From Alicyclobacillus sp. SO9 (GTDB lineage: Bacteria; Bacillota; Bacilli; Alicyclobacillales; Alicyclobacillaceae), in contig NZ_CP066340.1 in NCBI RefSeq assembly GCF_016406125.1, positions 26,031 through 90,030 on the forward strand: a stretch of DNA of 64,000 nucleotides, read 5' to 3'. Position numbers and translations under genes: made by a program. The notes below the pieces were generated by a model. That model did no database searches. It was not told where the DNA came from and saw only the letters and a program-made list of their open reading frames with translations. Below, piece by piece: positions 55,861 to 64,000 of the stretch. Numbering within the stretch: the stretch's first letter is position 1; every line of letters begins with the position of its first letter.

Positions 55861-56020
55861 CATCCCCCTAGTTGAGCTTTAGCACTATGCAACGTAGAGT
55901 TTTCACTCAGCCACATTAGGTAAAGCCTTAATCCGGCAGTACCTGGTGACCCATTGGCGTCTTTCGACGTTTCCGGGCAGCGGCTTATGTTCACATAGAC
56001 GCTTCGCCTAACGAGGACCG
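55861..56020 (-). promoter_or_regulatory. M-box (ykoK leader) Mg2+ riboswitch
   Basis: The minus strand contains, in order, the conserved blocks CTCGTTAGGCGAAGCGTCTA, GCTGCCCGGAAACGTCGAAA, GACGCCAATGGGTCACCAGG, GGATTAAGGCTTTACCTAA and TAGTGCTAAAGCTC. This order and spacing are those of the M-box class. Mg2+ binding normally favours the terminator and stops expression. It controls the Nramp-related transporter downstream. Confidence 0.92.
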
Positions 56021-56397
56021 GTTGTATTCAGTTCATGGTATGTACTTTGGCATACCCTTGTTCTCGGCAAACGCCTGAATGTCCTTGACGTACCGTCGAT
56101 GATTTTACTGGCACATTGTACCTCATGTACAGTCGAGATATCAACATAAAAATGCTATTTTGGCGGTTCAATATGGACTTCTAAACGGAACCCTTATTGG
56201 TCTGCTCGAGAGCAACAACCGATGAAATTCAGCGCCTGTATGTGTATGCATAACTTGCATCGAGGGGTCGTCTGACTTACGCCCGCGTAATCCGAATCAG
56301 AATTCGGACCGATTTCCTTCGCTGCGCATAGTATGACAGTGCTGAAATGTAAGGGAATCATTGTGGTCGTGCGTCCATTATGCAAGGAGGCAATTTA
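56021..56397. other. intergenic region between divergent transport genes
   Basis: I looked for a manganese (yybP-ykoY) riboswitch before the YtaF-like gene and did not see its conserved core. The region should hold both promoters. Confidence 0.4.
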
Positions 56398-57015
56398 ATG
56401 TTAATGCTTCTTTTGTCAGCATTATTGTTCAGTATATCCTCCAATCTTGACAATGTAGTTGTCGGTACTGCTTATGGAATAAAGAAAATCAGGATAGGAA
56501 TCATTGCAAACTTTATCATTGCGGTTGTAACAACAACCGGGACCTTTTTATCGATGTCAGCCGGTTCGTATATTGCAAAATTCATGCCACAATCAGTATC
56601 AAATGTTTTAGGTGCTGCAATTATTGTGGTTGTGGGTATTTATTTTGTCATACAAAGCCTTATAAAACTAATACATAACACCAATGCAAGAGAACTAGCA
56701 TTAAAAGATCTTTCTCATATGGTTGAGTACGCAGAACGCTCAGATGTCGATAAATCGGGTCATATTGATGCGAAAGAAGCGTTTATGTTGGCGTTAGGAT
56801 TAACATTTAACAATTTAGGGACTGGAATCGCTGCAAGTATCACAGGAGTCAATATTTTTCTCACCGTAATCTCAACATTTCTCATAAGTATATTGACAAT
56901 TATCCTCGGATACTCCATTGGTAAAAATGTGTTAGGAAGGTTCTTCGGTAAATATGCCCCATTAATTGCAGGTGTTTTGTTAATTGTACTTGGCTTTATC
57001 GAAATGTTTAATTGA
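56398..57015 (+). CDS. YtaF/MntP-like membrane protein
   Basis: A 205-residue protein with six hydrophobic helices in two similar halves, each with an Asp/Asn motif (SNLDNVVVG near 14-22 and TFNNLGTGI in the second half), as in the MntP (manganese exporter) and YtaF (sporulation) families. The loop between halves has DVDKSGHIDAKEA, an EF-hand-like Asp-rich motif that favours YtaF. AAGGAGG precedes the ATG. Possible role: export or handling of divalent cations during sporulation. Confidence 0.7.
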   Translation: MLMLLLSALLFSISSNLDNVVVGTAYGIKKIRIGIIANFIIAVVTTTGTFLSMSAGSYIAKFMPQSVSNVLGAAIIVVVGIYFVIQSLIKLIHNTNARELALKDLSHMVEYAERSDVDKSGHIDAKEAFMLALGLTFNNLGTGIAASITGVNIFLTVISTFLISILTIILGYSIGKNVLGRFFGKYAPLIAGVLLIVLGFIEMFN

Positions 57016-57084
57016 TCAGATATCCCGCCCATTCGCAAAAAAGGCTGCCATTCCTGCAGGCTTTCGTTGTGTCATCTCCTGATT

Positions 57085-57542
57085 TCAAACTATGCTGTTG
57101 CGGTTAACCATTGTGATGCTAATTAGACGCAGTCCTTGCGGCGCTAACCAGTTCTGCAACAGTCCCTTTGCTTCGAACGGCGTATAACCATACAGTAGCA
57201 CGTCTCTCTTCGAGATGCGCCCCTCAAGAAGGGAGCATGCCTCATTTTTGAATCCTTCCGCAACCGTCGGCATTGGCGAATAACCTCAACATTGTCGTCG
57301 GTAATCTTATGCTGCAAATGGGCACATTCCTTAATGATCTGACTGATGCGTTTCTGTGTTTCTATGGTCGCACGCACATAATGCGGTGCCAGTGCTGCCA
57401 CTACAGCTGTATATGTACCACCATTCTCAATAAAATCAGCATCTGCTATGCCACCCAATCCGAATCGACCGTACCAACCGAGTGCCCGCCTGACTTGGAG
57501 CTCCAATTCCACACAAGCATTATGATCTTTCACACATATCAC
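57085..57542 (-). pseudogene. decayed gene of unknown function
   Basis: Two overlapping frames (57144-57542 and 57085-57273) join by one frameshift near 57265. The product would contain VRATIETQKRISQIIKECAH and end LLQNWLAPQGLRLISITMVN. I do not recognise it. Confidence 0.4.
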
Positions 57543-57790
57543 CTCACGATGACATCTTATGGAACGGTGACCTAATGCATCAACAGTGGACTACATTGAA
57601 CTCATGTGAACAAACAGTGATTGTTGACGATTTACATTAAACAAGGGATTTAAAGAGATTCCGCAAGGGATTTATTGAATAGTTTTTAAAAACCTTAGAA
57701 AACCATGCATGAAAGCGGATTTACCAACGCGTGTAGTCATTGATGTTTTGTCTAGCGAGATTTAAATTGTGTCCATGACATGTTATATAC

Positions 57791-57895
57791 ACGCCTAATC
57801 CTGTGTGGAGCGGAGGAACCATTTATCGGGGTGAATCCAATTTGGACGGGTGATGATTCTTGCCACCCGAACCCGTCAGCTAACTTCGTCGGCGT
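57791..57895 (+). promoter_or_regulatory. ydaO/yuaA-type c-di-AMP riboswitch
   Basis: Conserved blocks in order: CGCCTAATC, GGAGCGGAGGAACCAT, CGGGGTGAATCC, TTGCCACCCGAACCCGTCAG, CTAACTTCGTCGGCG. The outer CGCC and GGCG pair. This is the ydaO class, which shuts off K+ uptake and related genes when c-di-AMP is high. A terminator follows at 57912-57940. Confidence 0.92.
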
Positions 57896-57911
57896 TGCAG
57901 GAGCGGTTTTT

Positions 57912-57940
57912 TGACCCCTCTGGGGTCGTTTTGTGTTTTT
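57912..57940 (+). terminator. riboswitch terminator
   Basis: TGACCCCTCTGGGGTCG stem, then TTTT and a second T-run. It is the likely expression platform of the c-di-AMP riboswitch. Confidence 0.8.
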
Positions 57941-58003
57941 AGTTTAAAATGCATCCACAGACCAATAATACCCAAGAAGGAAATGGAGGGAGACATTTTC
58001 ATC

Positions 58004-59911
58004 ATGTACAAGCAAGCTCTCTGGATTCATCCAGTTGTCATCTCAATTGCAACTATTGCGCTGGCATTTGCCTTATTCAATTTTGGAAACGTAAAGCGCA
58101 TACTCGTCGGTCGTCCGATGAGGACACGGGAACTGTATCAATCCCATACCAAGCTGAACTGGCTCATTGCACTCCCAATTCTCGCTGCCGATTTATACTC
58201 ATCTGTGGCGTATGGACCCGAGGCCGGCATCACCGAATTGGAGCCATTGGGCCCAAATGTAAAGTGGATGATTATCCCGATCACAGCATCAACCGTGATC
58301 CTGCTCGCAATTCTAATTACATCGTACATAATGGGTGTCATTGCCTATCCAAATGGTGGTGGTGCCTATGCCATAGGCAAGGACAATTTTAAGAAACCTT
58401 TGATATCCCTGATTGCGGCAAGTGCATTGCTTGTTGACTATGTACTGACCGTCGCCGTTTCGGTGTCATCCGGCATCCAGACGATGGCTTCTTCGTATCC
58501 AATCCTATCTGGGCACGAAACTCTGTTGTCGGTGGTTTGTGTGTTCATCATCTTGTTGGTCAACTTACGTGGGGTCTCGGAGTCCTCAAAGGTTTTTGCT
58601 TACCCGACGATGATCTTCGCAGGATGTATGCTCTTCCTAATTGGGGCTGGATTTGTAGATGAAACTCATCATGGATTTGTCCAACCTGTTACACCACCCT
58701 TCGGGACGATTCCGCTCGGACTTAGCCTGATGCTTTTGCTTCGAGCATTTAGTTCTGCGTGTTCGGCACTGACTGGTATTGAGACAATATCGAACGGAGT
58801 TCCGGTTTTCAGGGAGGGCAAAACGGGAGCAATTAAAGCTTATGTGGTTCTCGGATTGGTTACAGCATTCACGTTACTTGGATTTGCCTATCAATTGTAC
58901 GTAAAAGGAATTTCAGTCAACCCCAACAATACAATGCTCTCTCAGTTAGCTGGGTTGTACTTCGGGCATGGATTGATTTATCAAATCATCATTGTCTTTA
59001 CTTTTGTGGTTCTTATTTTGGCCGCCAATTCGACATTTACAGGATTTCCACAGCTTGCAGCTCTAGTAGCGATGGACCGATTTTTGCCACGATCACTCAC
59101 CATCCGCGGCGATAAATTGGGATACTCAAACGGTATGGTTGTCCTGGCAGCACTAGCAGCCTTATTGATCGAGCTGTTTCATGCGCAGACGAATGCTCTG
59201 ATCCCGCTTTATGCAATCGGTGTATTTGTCGCGTTTACAGTCGCTCAGTCTGGCTTGACCATCAGATGGCTTCGTGTGAAAGGGAATTTATGGTACATCA
59301 AAGCAACCATTAACGCCTTTGGCGCCGCGGTTACAACTGTGGTCGCCATTATTTTTGCCGTAACCAAGTTCACGACTGGGGCTTGGATTGTGCTGGTTGT
59401 ACTACCGGTCTTGATATTTTTGGCGTCCAAGATTCGACGGCATTACGACGAAGTTGCAAATGAACTTCGAATCGATCTTAATCAGGTTCATCCTCAAAAA
59501 CATCATGTTCTGTCAGTTGTTCTTGTTTCAGGAGTCCATCGTGTGGTCGTTGATACCATTTCGTTTGCTCAAAGTACAACTCAAGACGTTATTGCGCTAT
59601 ACATTGGGTTTGATGATGAATCCATTGAAAAGATGGAGAAGAAATGGAAGGAATGGGGAGAACCCTGCAGACTTGTCACTGTCAAAAGTGAATACCGCTC
59701 TCTGCTCTATCCTTTGTCAAAGTTTATTCGGCGGTTGGAAAATTATGAGGGAGGGAAACCCGACCATGTACAGTTGCTCATCGGTCAGTTTGTCCCCAAA
59801 AGATGGTGGCATTATGCATTACATTCGCAGACTTCGCTTCTTCTCCGTGCCTGGATGTTGCGTCACAAGGAGGTTGTTGTTACGACTTTACCGTATCATT
59901 TACACCGCTAG
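58004..59911 (+). CDS. KimA-like APC-superfamily K+ transporter
   Basis: A 635-residue protein with about 12 helices and a soluble C-terminal domain of about 150 residues. RILVGRPMRTRELYQ, ADLYSSVAYGPEAG and AYPNGGGAYAIGKDN correspond to the conserved start, first-helix and third-helix regions of KimA (YdaO), a high-affinity K+ importer. The c-di-AMP riboswitch upstream supports this. The ATG at 58004 has GGAGGG upstream; the longer frame from 57911 runs through the terminator and is rejected. Confidence 0.8.
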   Translation: MYKQALWIHPVVISIATIALAFALFNFGNVKRILVGRPMRTRELYQSHTKLNWLIALPILAADLYSSVAYGPEAGITELEPLGPNVKWMIIPITASTVILLAILITSYIMGVIAYPNGGGAYAIGKDNFKKPLISLIAASALLVDYVLTVAVSVSSGIQTMASSYPILSGHETLLSVVCVFIILLVNLRGVSESSKVFAYPTMIFAGCMLFLIGAGFVDETHHGFVQPVTPPFGTIPLGLSLMLLLRAFSSACSALTGIETISNGVPVFREGKTGAIKAYVVLGLVTAFTLLGFAYQLYVKGISVNPNNTMLSQLAGLYFGHGLIYQIIIVFTFVVLILAANSTFTGFPQLAALVAMDRFLPRSLTIRGDKLGYSNGMVVLAALAALLIELFHAQTNALIPLYAIGVFVAFTVAQSGLTIRWLRVKGNLWYIKATINAFGAAVTTVVAIIFAVTKFTTGAWIVLVVLPVLIFLASKIRRHYDEVANELRIDLNQVHPQKHHVLSVVLVSGVHRVVVDTISFAQSTTQDVIALYIGFDDESIEKMEKKWKEWGEPCRLVTVKSEYRSLLYPLSKFIRRLENYEGGKPDHVQLLIGQFVPKRWWHYALHSQTSLLLRAWMLRHKEVVVTTLPYHLHR

Positions 59912-60001
59912 TTTCATTTGTGGCGAACACACTGGCTTCTTGACCATAGCTGCCCGTTTGTCCCAGAAGGAAAGCGGCGGGCAAGCCGCATAAATATACG
60001 G

Positions 60002-60567
60002 CTAAAGATTCAGATTCAGGTACACGTCATCCAGTTCATCCTGGGTGATGCCGATGTATGACAGGGTGACACTTGGAGCGGAATGATTGAATAGCTTCTG
60101 AAGCACAGCTAAGCTGACGCCTGTTTGATACGCATGGTACCCAAAAGTCTTCCGAAGCGTATGTGTGCCAATGTTTTCTTTAATGCCTACTGCTCTGGCT
60201 GCATCGTTAATGATCTTGTAGGCTTGCTGCCTCTTTAGAGCTTGGCCGCCTTTCCTGGACAAAAACAGGGATCATCTAAAGTATAAGCCCGAGTACCCAA
60301 ATATTCGACGATGGCTTTACGTGCTGTATCTCCAACCGGAAAGTCTTTGGTTTTACCTGTTTTAGTTTCCCGAATAGAAATTCGGTCTCTTACTCGACCT
60401 CGCTCGTCCATCACGTCACGAATGTTCAGTTTAAGTAAGTCGCTAATTCGAAGACCAGAGTTAATCCCTAATATGAACAAGCAATAATCCCTCAAGTTTG
60501 TAGCCTTGAGAATTTTCTTTATAGAATCGATTTGTTTTTTCTCGCGAATCGGTTGAACAAATTCCAA
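60002..60567 (-). pseudogene. small tyrosine recombinase, one frame break
   Basis: Two frames (60235-60567 and 60002-60262) together give a catalytic domain of about 185 residues: Arg in SGLRISDLLKL, Lys in ETKTGKTKDFPV, HTLRKTFGYH, His in LFNHSAP and Tyr in LSYIGIT. One base near 60260, in a run of T and C, breaks the frame. The N-terminal domain is absent, as in other short recombinases. It lies beside the outer tnpA and may serve as the resolvase of this transposon. Confidence 0.7.
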
Positions 60568-60701
60568 AAGTGGCCCTCCATCGAAAAGTACTTACTGTAT
60601 ACTATTATATGATAAGTTTGATTGGTGTAGATGGTACAGAAATTGAGACATCAAAAATCGGTTATAAACCCAGTCGTAGCAAGGGATTTCACGACTTCTT
60701 C

Positions 60702-60732
60702 GAATCATACAAAACTACGTTGTGTATGATTC
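60702..60732. promoter_or_regulatory. 31-bp palindrome upstream of tnpA, candidate recombination core
   Basis: GAATCATACA and TGTATGATTC are perfect 10-bp arms with an 11-bp centre, between the recombinase and tnpA, which are divergent. It may be the resolution site or a shared operator. Confidence 0.5.
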
Positions 60733-60773
60733 ACTAGGTATTACTTTTACCAATTTTCATAGGGGCGTTCCAG

Positions 60774-63746
60774 ATGTATACCCGTGTCAGAGAGCTGCTA
60801 ACCCCAGAAGAACGATTGAAATACATGGAGATTCCGAACGACATTGATGAATGGACGTTAGGGACACGCTTCACATTTACGTCGCATGATATCGAAGTGA
60901 TTCAACGTCACCGCAGAGACTACAACCGTCTCGGGTTTGCCGTACAGTTGTGTGTACTGCGGTATCTGGGTTGGACACTTTCCGATGTGCGGAACATACC
61001 TGAACGAGCCCTCAGCTATGTCGCCAAGCAGATTCGCGTAAATGCGTCCGAATTCCAAACTTACTTTCAAAGAGAGGCAACGAGATATGAACATTTAGAA
61101 GAAATTCGTCGGGAGTATGGATTCTCCACCTTCACACCCAGCGAATATCGTTGGCTCTCGAAACTGTTGACGGAACATGCGATGGTCAACGGCAGCCCGT
61201 TGCATCTCATTCAAATTGGTTTAGATGAGCTGCGTAAGCGCAAAGTGATCTTGCCTGCGATGGCAACCATCGAAAGGGCCGTATGGGAAGCACGGAAACG
61301 AACAGAGGATAGGATTTTCAAGGTACTCAGCGCTTCATTGACAGACAGTCAAATGCTTAGTTTGGATGGCTTACTATCCCTGGTGCCTGGTACCAATAAA
61401 ACGTATTTGGCTTGGTTACAGGAGGTCCCTGGCCAGTCCTCTCCGGATACGTTTCTAAAGGTTGTCGACAAACTTGAGTATGTCCGAGCACTGAAGCTCC
61501 AAGTAGATACCCAGGGGATCCATCCAAACCGGCTACGACAATTATCTAAAATTGGCTCGCGGTACGAGCCGCGATCATTCCGTCGATTCAATGACCCCAA
61601 GAAATACGCTATACTCGCGGCTTACCTACTTGATTTGATTCAAGACCTGACCGATCAAGCATTTGAAATACACGACAGGCAGATTATGTCTCTGTTATCA
61701 AAGGGAAGAAAGGCACAGGAGGAAGTTCAGAAACATAACGGAAAGTCCATCAACGAAAAGGTCGTTCATTTTGCCAGTTTAGGGGATGCACTGATAAAGG
61801 CTCGTAACGAAGGAGTCGACCCGTTTGTCGCGCTAGAAGCCGTTATGCCGTGGGACAAGCTGGTTGCTTCCGTGGAGGAGGCAAAAAGCCTTGCACGACC
61901 GGTTGATTACGATTACTTAGACTTGCTGGAGAAGAAGTTCTACTCACTTCGGAAGTACACACCAACGTTGCTGAAGTCCCTAGAATTCCGCTCAACCAGG
62001 TCTGCGGAATCCCTGATGAGAGCGGTTGACATCATCCGCGACATGAACGAATCCGGAAAACGCAAAGTACCGGAAGACGCACCCCTTGAATTTGTGTCGA
62101 ATCGCTGGCAAAAGCATGTCTATGACGATGATGGAACCATTAACCGTCATTATTATGAGATGGCGGTTCTTACCGAACTGCGAAACTATGTCCGTTCCGG
62201 GGATGTATCCATTGTTGGGAGCCGACAACACAAGGACTTCGATGAGTATCTGGTCTCTACGGAAGATTGGGCAAGGCTTGAGCCAACTCAGGCTCGGTTT
62301 GCGGTGAGTATATCCGCCAATGAGTATCTGGAAGAGCGTATGGAATCATTGTCAAAACGCTTAGAATGGGTATCGTCTAACATCGAGGGGCTGGAAGGTG
62401 TAGACCTGGAGCACGGAACACTGCACATAGATCGGTTGGAAAAGGACGTACCTGATGAAGCAAGAGAGTTTAGCTTATCACTCTACGAATTGCTACCTCG
62501 CGTCAAACTAACGGATTTACTGATTGAAGTAGCTCAATGGACCGGATTTCACGAACAGTTTGTTCATGCTTCCACCAACCGTATGCCGAACGAAGAGGAA
62601 ACCACTGTAGTGATGGCCACCCTTATGGCGATGGGAACAAACGTAGGCCTTACAAAGATGGCTGAATCTACACCAGGTATTTCGTATCGGCAGATGGCAA
62701 ATGTAGCACAATGGCGGCTCTACGAGGATGCGATGAATAAAGCTCAAGCTGTACTGGTGAATTTTCATCACCGCTTAGCCCTACCGTCCTATTGGGGCGA
62801 TGGAACCACGTCGTCATCAGATGGCATGCGCGTACCGATAGGAGTATCTGCACTACACGCAGATGCCAACCCTCATTACGGCCATGGTAAGGGAGCGACC
62901 ATTTACCGCTTTGTCAGCGACCAGTTTTCAAGTTTTTACACCAAGGTGATTAACACAAACGCAAGGGACGCGGTGCATGTCATTGATGGGCTGTTACACC
63001 ATGAAACGGATTTGGCTATTGAAGAACACTACACGGATACAGCCGGTTACACGGACCAGGTTTTTGGTTTGACGCACCTGCTTGGATTTCATTTTGCACC
63101 TCGCTTACGTGATTTATCGGATTCCAAGCTCTTCTCCTTTGGTAAAGCAGCTGATTTCCCCAAACTTGAGAAGCTGCTGCGTGGTCAAATCAATACAAAA
63201 GTCATTCGGGAGAATTACGACGATGTATTGAGATTAGCGTATTCGATTCGGGAGGGCACCGTCTCTGCTTCGCTCATCATGGGGAAGCTCGGATCCTACG
63301 CACGGCAGAATCGCTTGGCCACGGCGCTTCGGGAAATGGGTCGGATAGAAAAGACGATCTTCATTTTGGACTACATTTCGAGCGAAGCCCTACGAAGGAA
63401 AATCAATCGTGGATTGAATAAAGGCGAGGCGATGAACGCTATAGCCAGAGCGATATTCTTTGGCAAGCGTGGAGAACTGCGCGAACGTGCACTCCAAGAC
63501 CAACTCCAACGGGCTAGTGCGCTCAATATTCTAATCAATGCGATCAGCGTGTGGAATACGGTTTACTTGACCAAAGCAATGGAATTCAAAAAGGCACAAG
63601 GTGGTCTCCGGGAGGAACTATTGCATCATATTTCCCCACTAGGCTGGGAACACATTAATTTCTTAGGCGAATACACATTCAACGTAAGTCAACCAAGAGA
63701 TCTGGACTCACTGCGTCCGCTTCGTGTTCAAGCAGCAGCACCTTAG
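60774..63746 (+). CDS. tnpA: Tn3-family transposase TnpA (outer transposon)
   Basis: A 990-residue, full-length transposase. The N-terminal part (LLTPEERLKYMEIP, then FTSHDIEVIQRHRRDYNRLG) is the DNA-binding region. The catalytic residues can be seen as Asp in SSSDGMRV (about 683), Asp in HYTDTAGYTDQ (about 755) and Glu in GKRGELRERA (about 900). It carries out replicative transposition. It ends 22 bp before the right terminal repeat, the normal position. The frame is intact and should be active. Confidence 0.92.
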   Translation: MYTRVRELLTPEERLKYMEIPNDIDEWTLGTRFTFTSHDIEVIQRHRRDYNRLGFAVQLCVLRYLGWTLSDVRNIPERALSYVAKQIRVNASEFQTYFQREATRYEHLEEIRREYGFSTFTPSEYRWLSKLLTEHAMVNGSPLHLIQIGLDELRKRKVILPAMATIERAVWEARKRTEDRIFKVLSASLTDSQMLSLDGLLSLVPGTNKTYLAWLQEVPGQSSPDTFLKVVDKLEYVRALKLQVDTQGIHPNRLRQLSKIGSRYEPRSFRRFNDPKKYAILAAYLLDLIQDLTDQAFEIHDRQIMSLLSKGRKAQEEVQKHNGKSINEKVVHFASLGDALIKARNEGVDPFVALEAVMPWDKLVASVEEAKSLARPVDYDYLDLLEKKFYSLRKYTPTLLKSLEFRSTRSAESLMRAVDIIRDMNESGKRKVPEDAPLEFVSNRWQKHVYDDDGTINRHYYEMAVLTELRNYVRSGDVSIVGSRQHKDFDEYLVSTEDWARLEPTQARFAVSISANEYLEERMESLSKRLEWVSSNIEGLEGVDLEHGTLHIDRLEKDVPDEAREFSLSLYELLPRVKLTDLLIEVAQWTGFHEQFVHASTNRMPNEEETTVVMATLMAMGTNVGLTKMAESTPGISYRQMANVAQWRLYEDAMNKAQAVLVNFHHRLALPSYWGDGTTSSSDGMRVPIGVSALHADANPHYGHGKGATIYRFVSDQFSSFYTKVINTNARDAVHVIDGLLHHETDLAIEEHYTDTAGYTDQVFGLTHLLGFHFAPRLRDLSDSKLFSFGKAADFPKLEKLLRGQINTKVIRENYDDVLRLAYSIREGTVSASLIMGKLGSYARQNRLATALREMGRIEKTIFILDYISSEALRRKINRGLNKGEAMNAIARAIFFGKRGELRERALQDQLQRASALNILINAISVWNTVYLTKAMEFKKAQGGLREELLHHISPLGWEHINFLGEYTFNVSQPRDLDSLRPLRVQAAAP

Positions 63747-63768
63747 AGTAAAGAAAAGCGATATTTTT

Positions 63769-63820
63769 GTTCCAATAAATGTCTTAGCGTATATTTTCGT
63801 TAAAATGTCGGCGGTACCCC
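63769..63820. repeat. right terminal inverted repeat of the outer transposon
   Basis: Perfect 52-bp match to the left end in reverse complement. Confidence 0.95.
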
Positions 63821-63825
63821 ATAAT
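63821..63825. repeat. target duplication ATAAT, right copy
   Basis: Same five bases as 41256-41260. The right flank goes on as an ATA repeat, so the exact register has some freedom. Confidence 0.75.
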
Positions 63826-63842
63826 AATAATAATCCTAAACA

Positions 63843-63866
63843 TGCGTAGAAGTCAAATTCTGCGCA
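63843..63866. repeat. dif-like inverted site (copy 2)
   Basis: TGCGTAGAA, spacer GTCAAA, TTCTGCGCA; same arms as at 8508-8531 with a different 6-base centre. Confidence 0.4.
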
Positions 63867-63890
63867 ACTCAATATTGATGTAAACAGATA

Positions 63891-63994
63891 CGTTTATGTT
63901 TACGTATACATTCAATAAAGTTGGACAAGACATCATTTTCATAATTATAATAGTAATCATAAACGTAAACGTGTACGTATACATGTAAGGAGGG
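63891..63994 (+). promoter_or_regulatory. repeat-rich promoter region of a gene beyond the window
   Basis: GTTTACGTATACAT (63898-63911) recurs as GTGTACGTATACATG (63971-63985), and CGTTTATG (63891-63898) is inverted as CATAAACG (63958-63965). AAGGAGGGG at 63987-63995 is a strong ribosome binding site, so a gene begins just right of the window. The repeats look like operators for an autoregulated gene. Confidence 0.5.
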
Positions 63995-64000
63995 GACACA

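Larger units (their letters stand above)
41261..63820 (+). mobile_element. complete Tn3-family transposon (22,560 bp) with cation-transporter cargo
   Basis: The ends are 52-bp perfect inverted repeats (41261-41312 and 63769-63820), flanked by the 5-bp direct repeat ATAAT, as expected for Tn3-type transposition. The intact tnpA is at the right end; a small tyrosine recombinase fragment lies beside it. The cargo is a MATE exporter, a ynfA remnant, an M-box-controlled Nramp-related gene, a YtaF-like gene and a riboswitch-controlled KimA-like gene. A second Tn3-family transposon is nested inside. The matching target repeat shows that it moved as one unit. Confidence 0.92.

Noticed and set aside
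56021..56397. Manganese (yybP-ykoY) riboswitch before the YtaF-like gene
   Set aside because: The conserved core could not be found.
1..64000. CRISPR arrays, rRNA and tRNA genes
   Set aside because: No regularly spaced repeats and no rRNA or tRNA-like sequence were seen by eye; a tRNA scan could not be run.

Overview
The window looks like the accessory part of a spore-forming member of the Bacillota. AGGAGG-type ribosome binding sites, many TTG and GTG starts, a spore germinant-receptor operon and a YtaF-like sporulation protein support this. Alicyclobacillaceae is plausible but unproven. A RepB-like primase/replication protein, a ParM/ParR-like partition pair and phage structural genes suggest a large plasmid, a phage-plasmid or a plasmid-derived chromosomal island.

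Layout. 1-526 is the tail of a Tn3-family element that ends in a solo terminal repeat. 676-6590 is a decayed prophage: tape measure, Dit-like tail protein, head-morphogenesis-like protein, and a divergent repressor/promoter module. 7530-13734 holds an NYN nuclease, the replication protein, small regulators, a retropepsin-like protease and an integrase. 14187-24776 holds secreted and membrane proteins, a dead Tn3 tnpA with its end, an IS66 remnant, ParM/ParR and small unknown genes. 24884-32416 is shaped by an IS1634-type and an IS21-type insertion; the IS1634-type element splits a gene whose frame can be rebuilt exactly. 32759-41226 holds small genes, a possible structured RNA, two toxin-like peptides, zinc-ribbon proteins and a tyrosine recombinase.

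41261-63820 is a complete 22.6-kb Tn3-family transposon with 52-bp perfect terminal repeats and a 5-bp target duplication (ATAAT). Its cargo is mostly membrane transport: a MATE exporter, an Nramp-related transporter behind an M-box (Mg2+) riboswitch, a YtaF/MntP-like protein, and a KimA-like K+ transporter behind a ydaO-type (c-di-AMP) riboswitch. Inside it lies a second Tn3-family transposon (44683-53567, 53-bp perfect terminal repeats) with a TnpI-type recombinase and a complete germinant-receptor operon containing two small two-helix membrane proteins. The inner transposon sits between two 1.6-kb direct copies of the Nramp region and has no target duplication, which points to recombination between two insertions.

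Many frame breaks in 52.3-55.1 kb are single-base losses or gains in short homopolymers, so some apparent pseudogenes may be consensus errors. All calls were made by reading the sequence; no database search was run.
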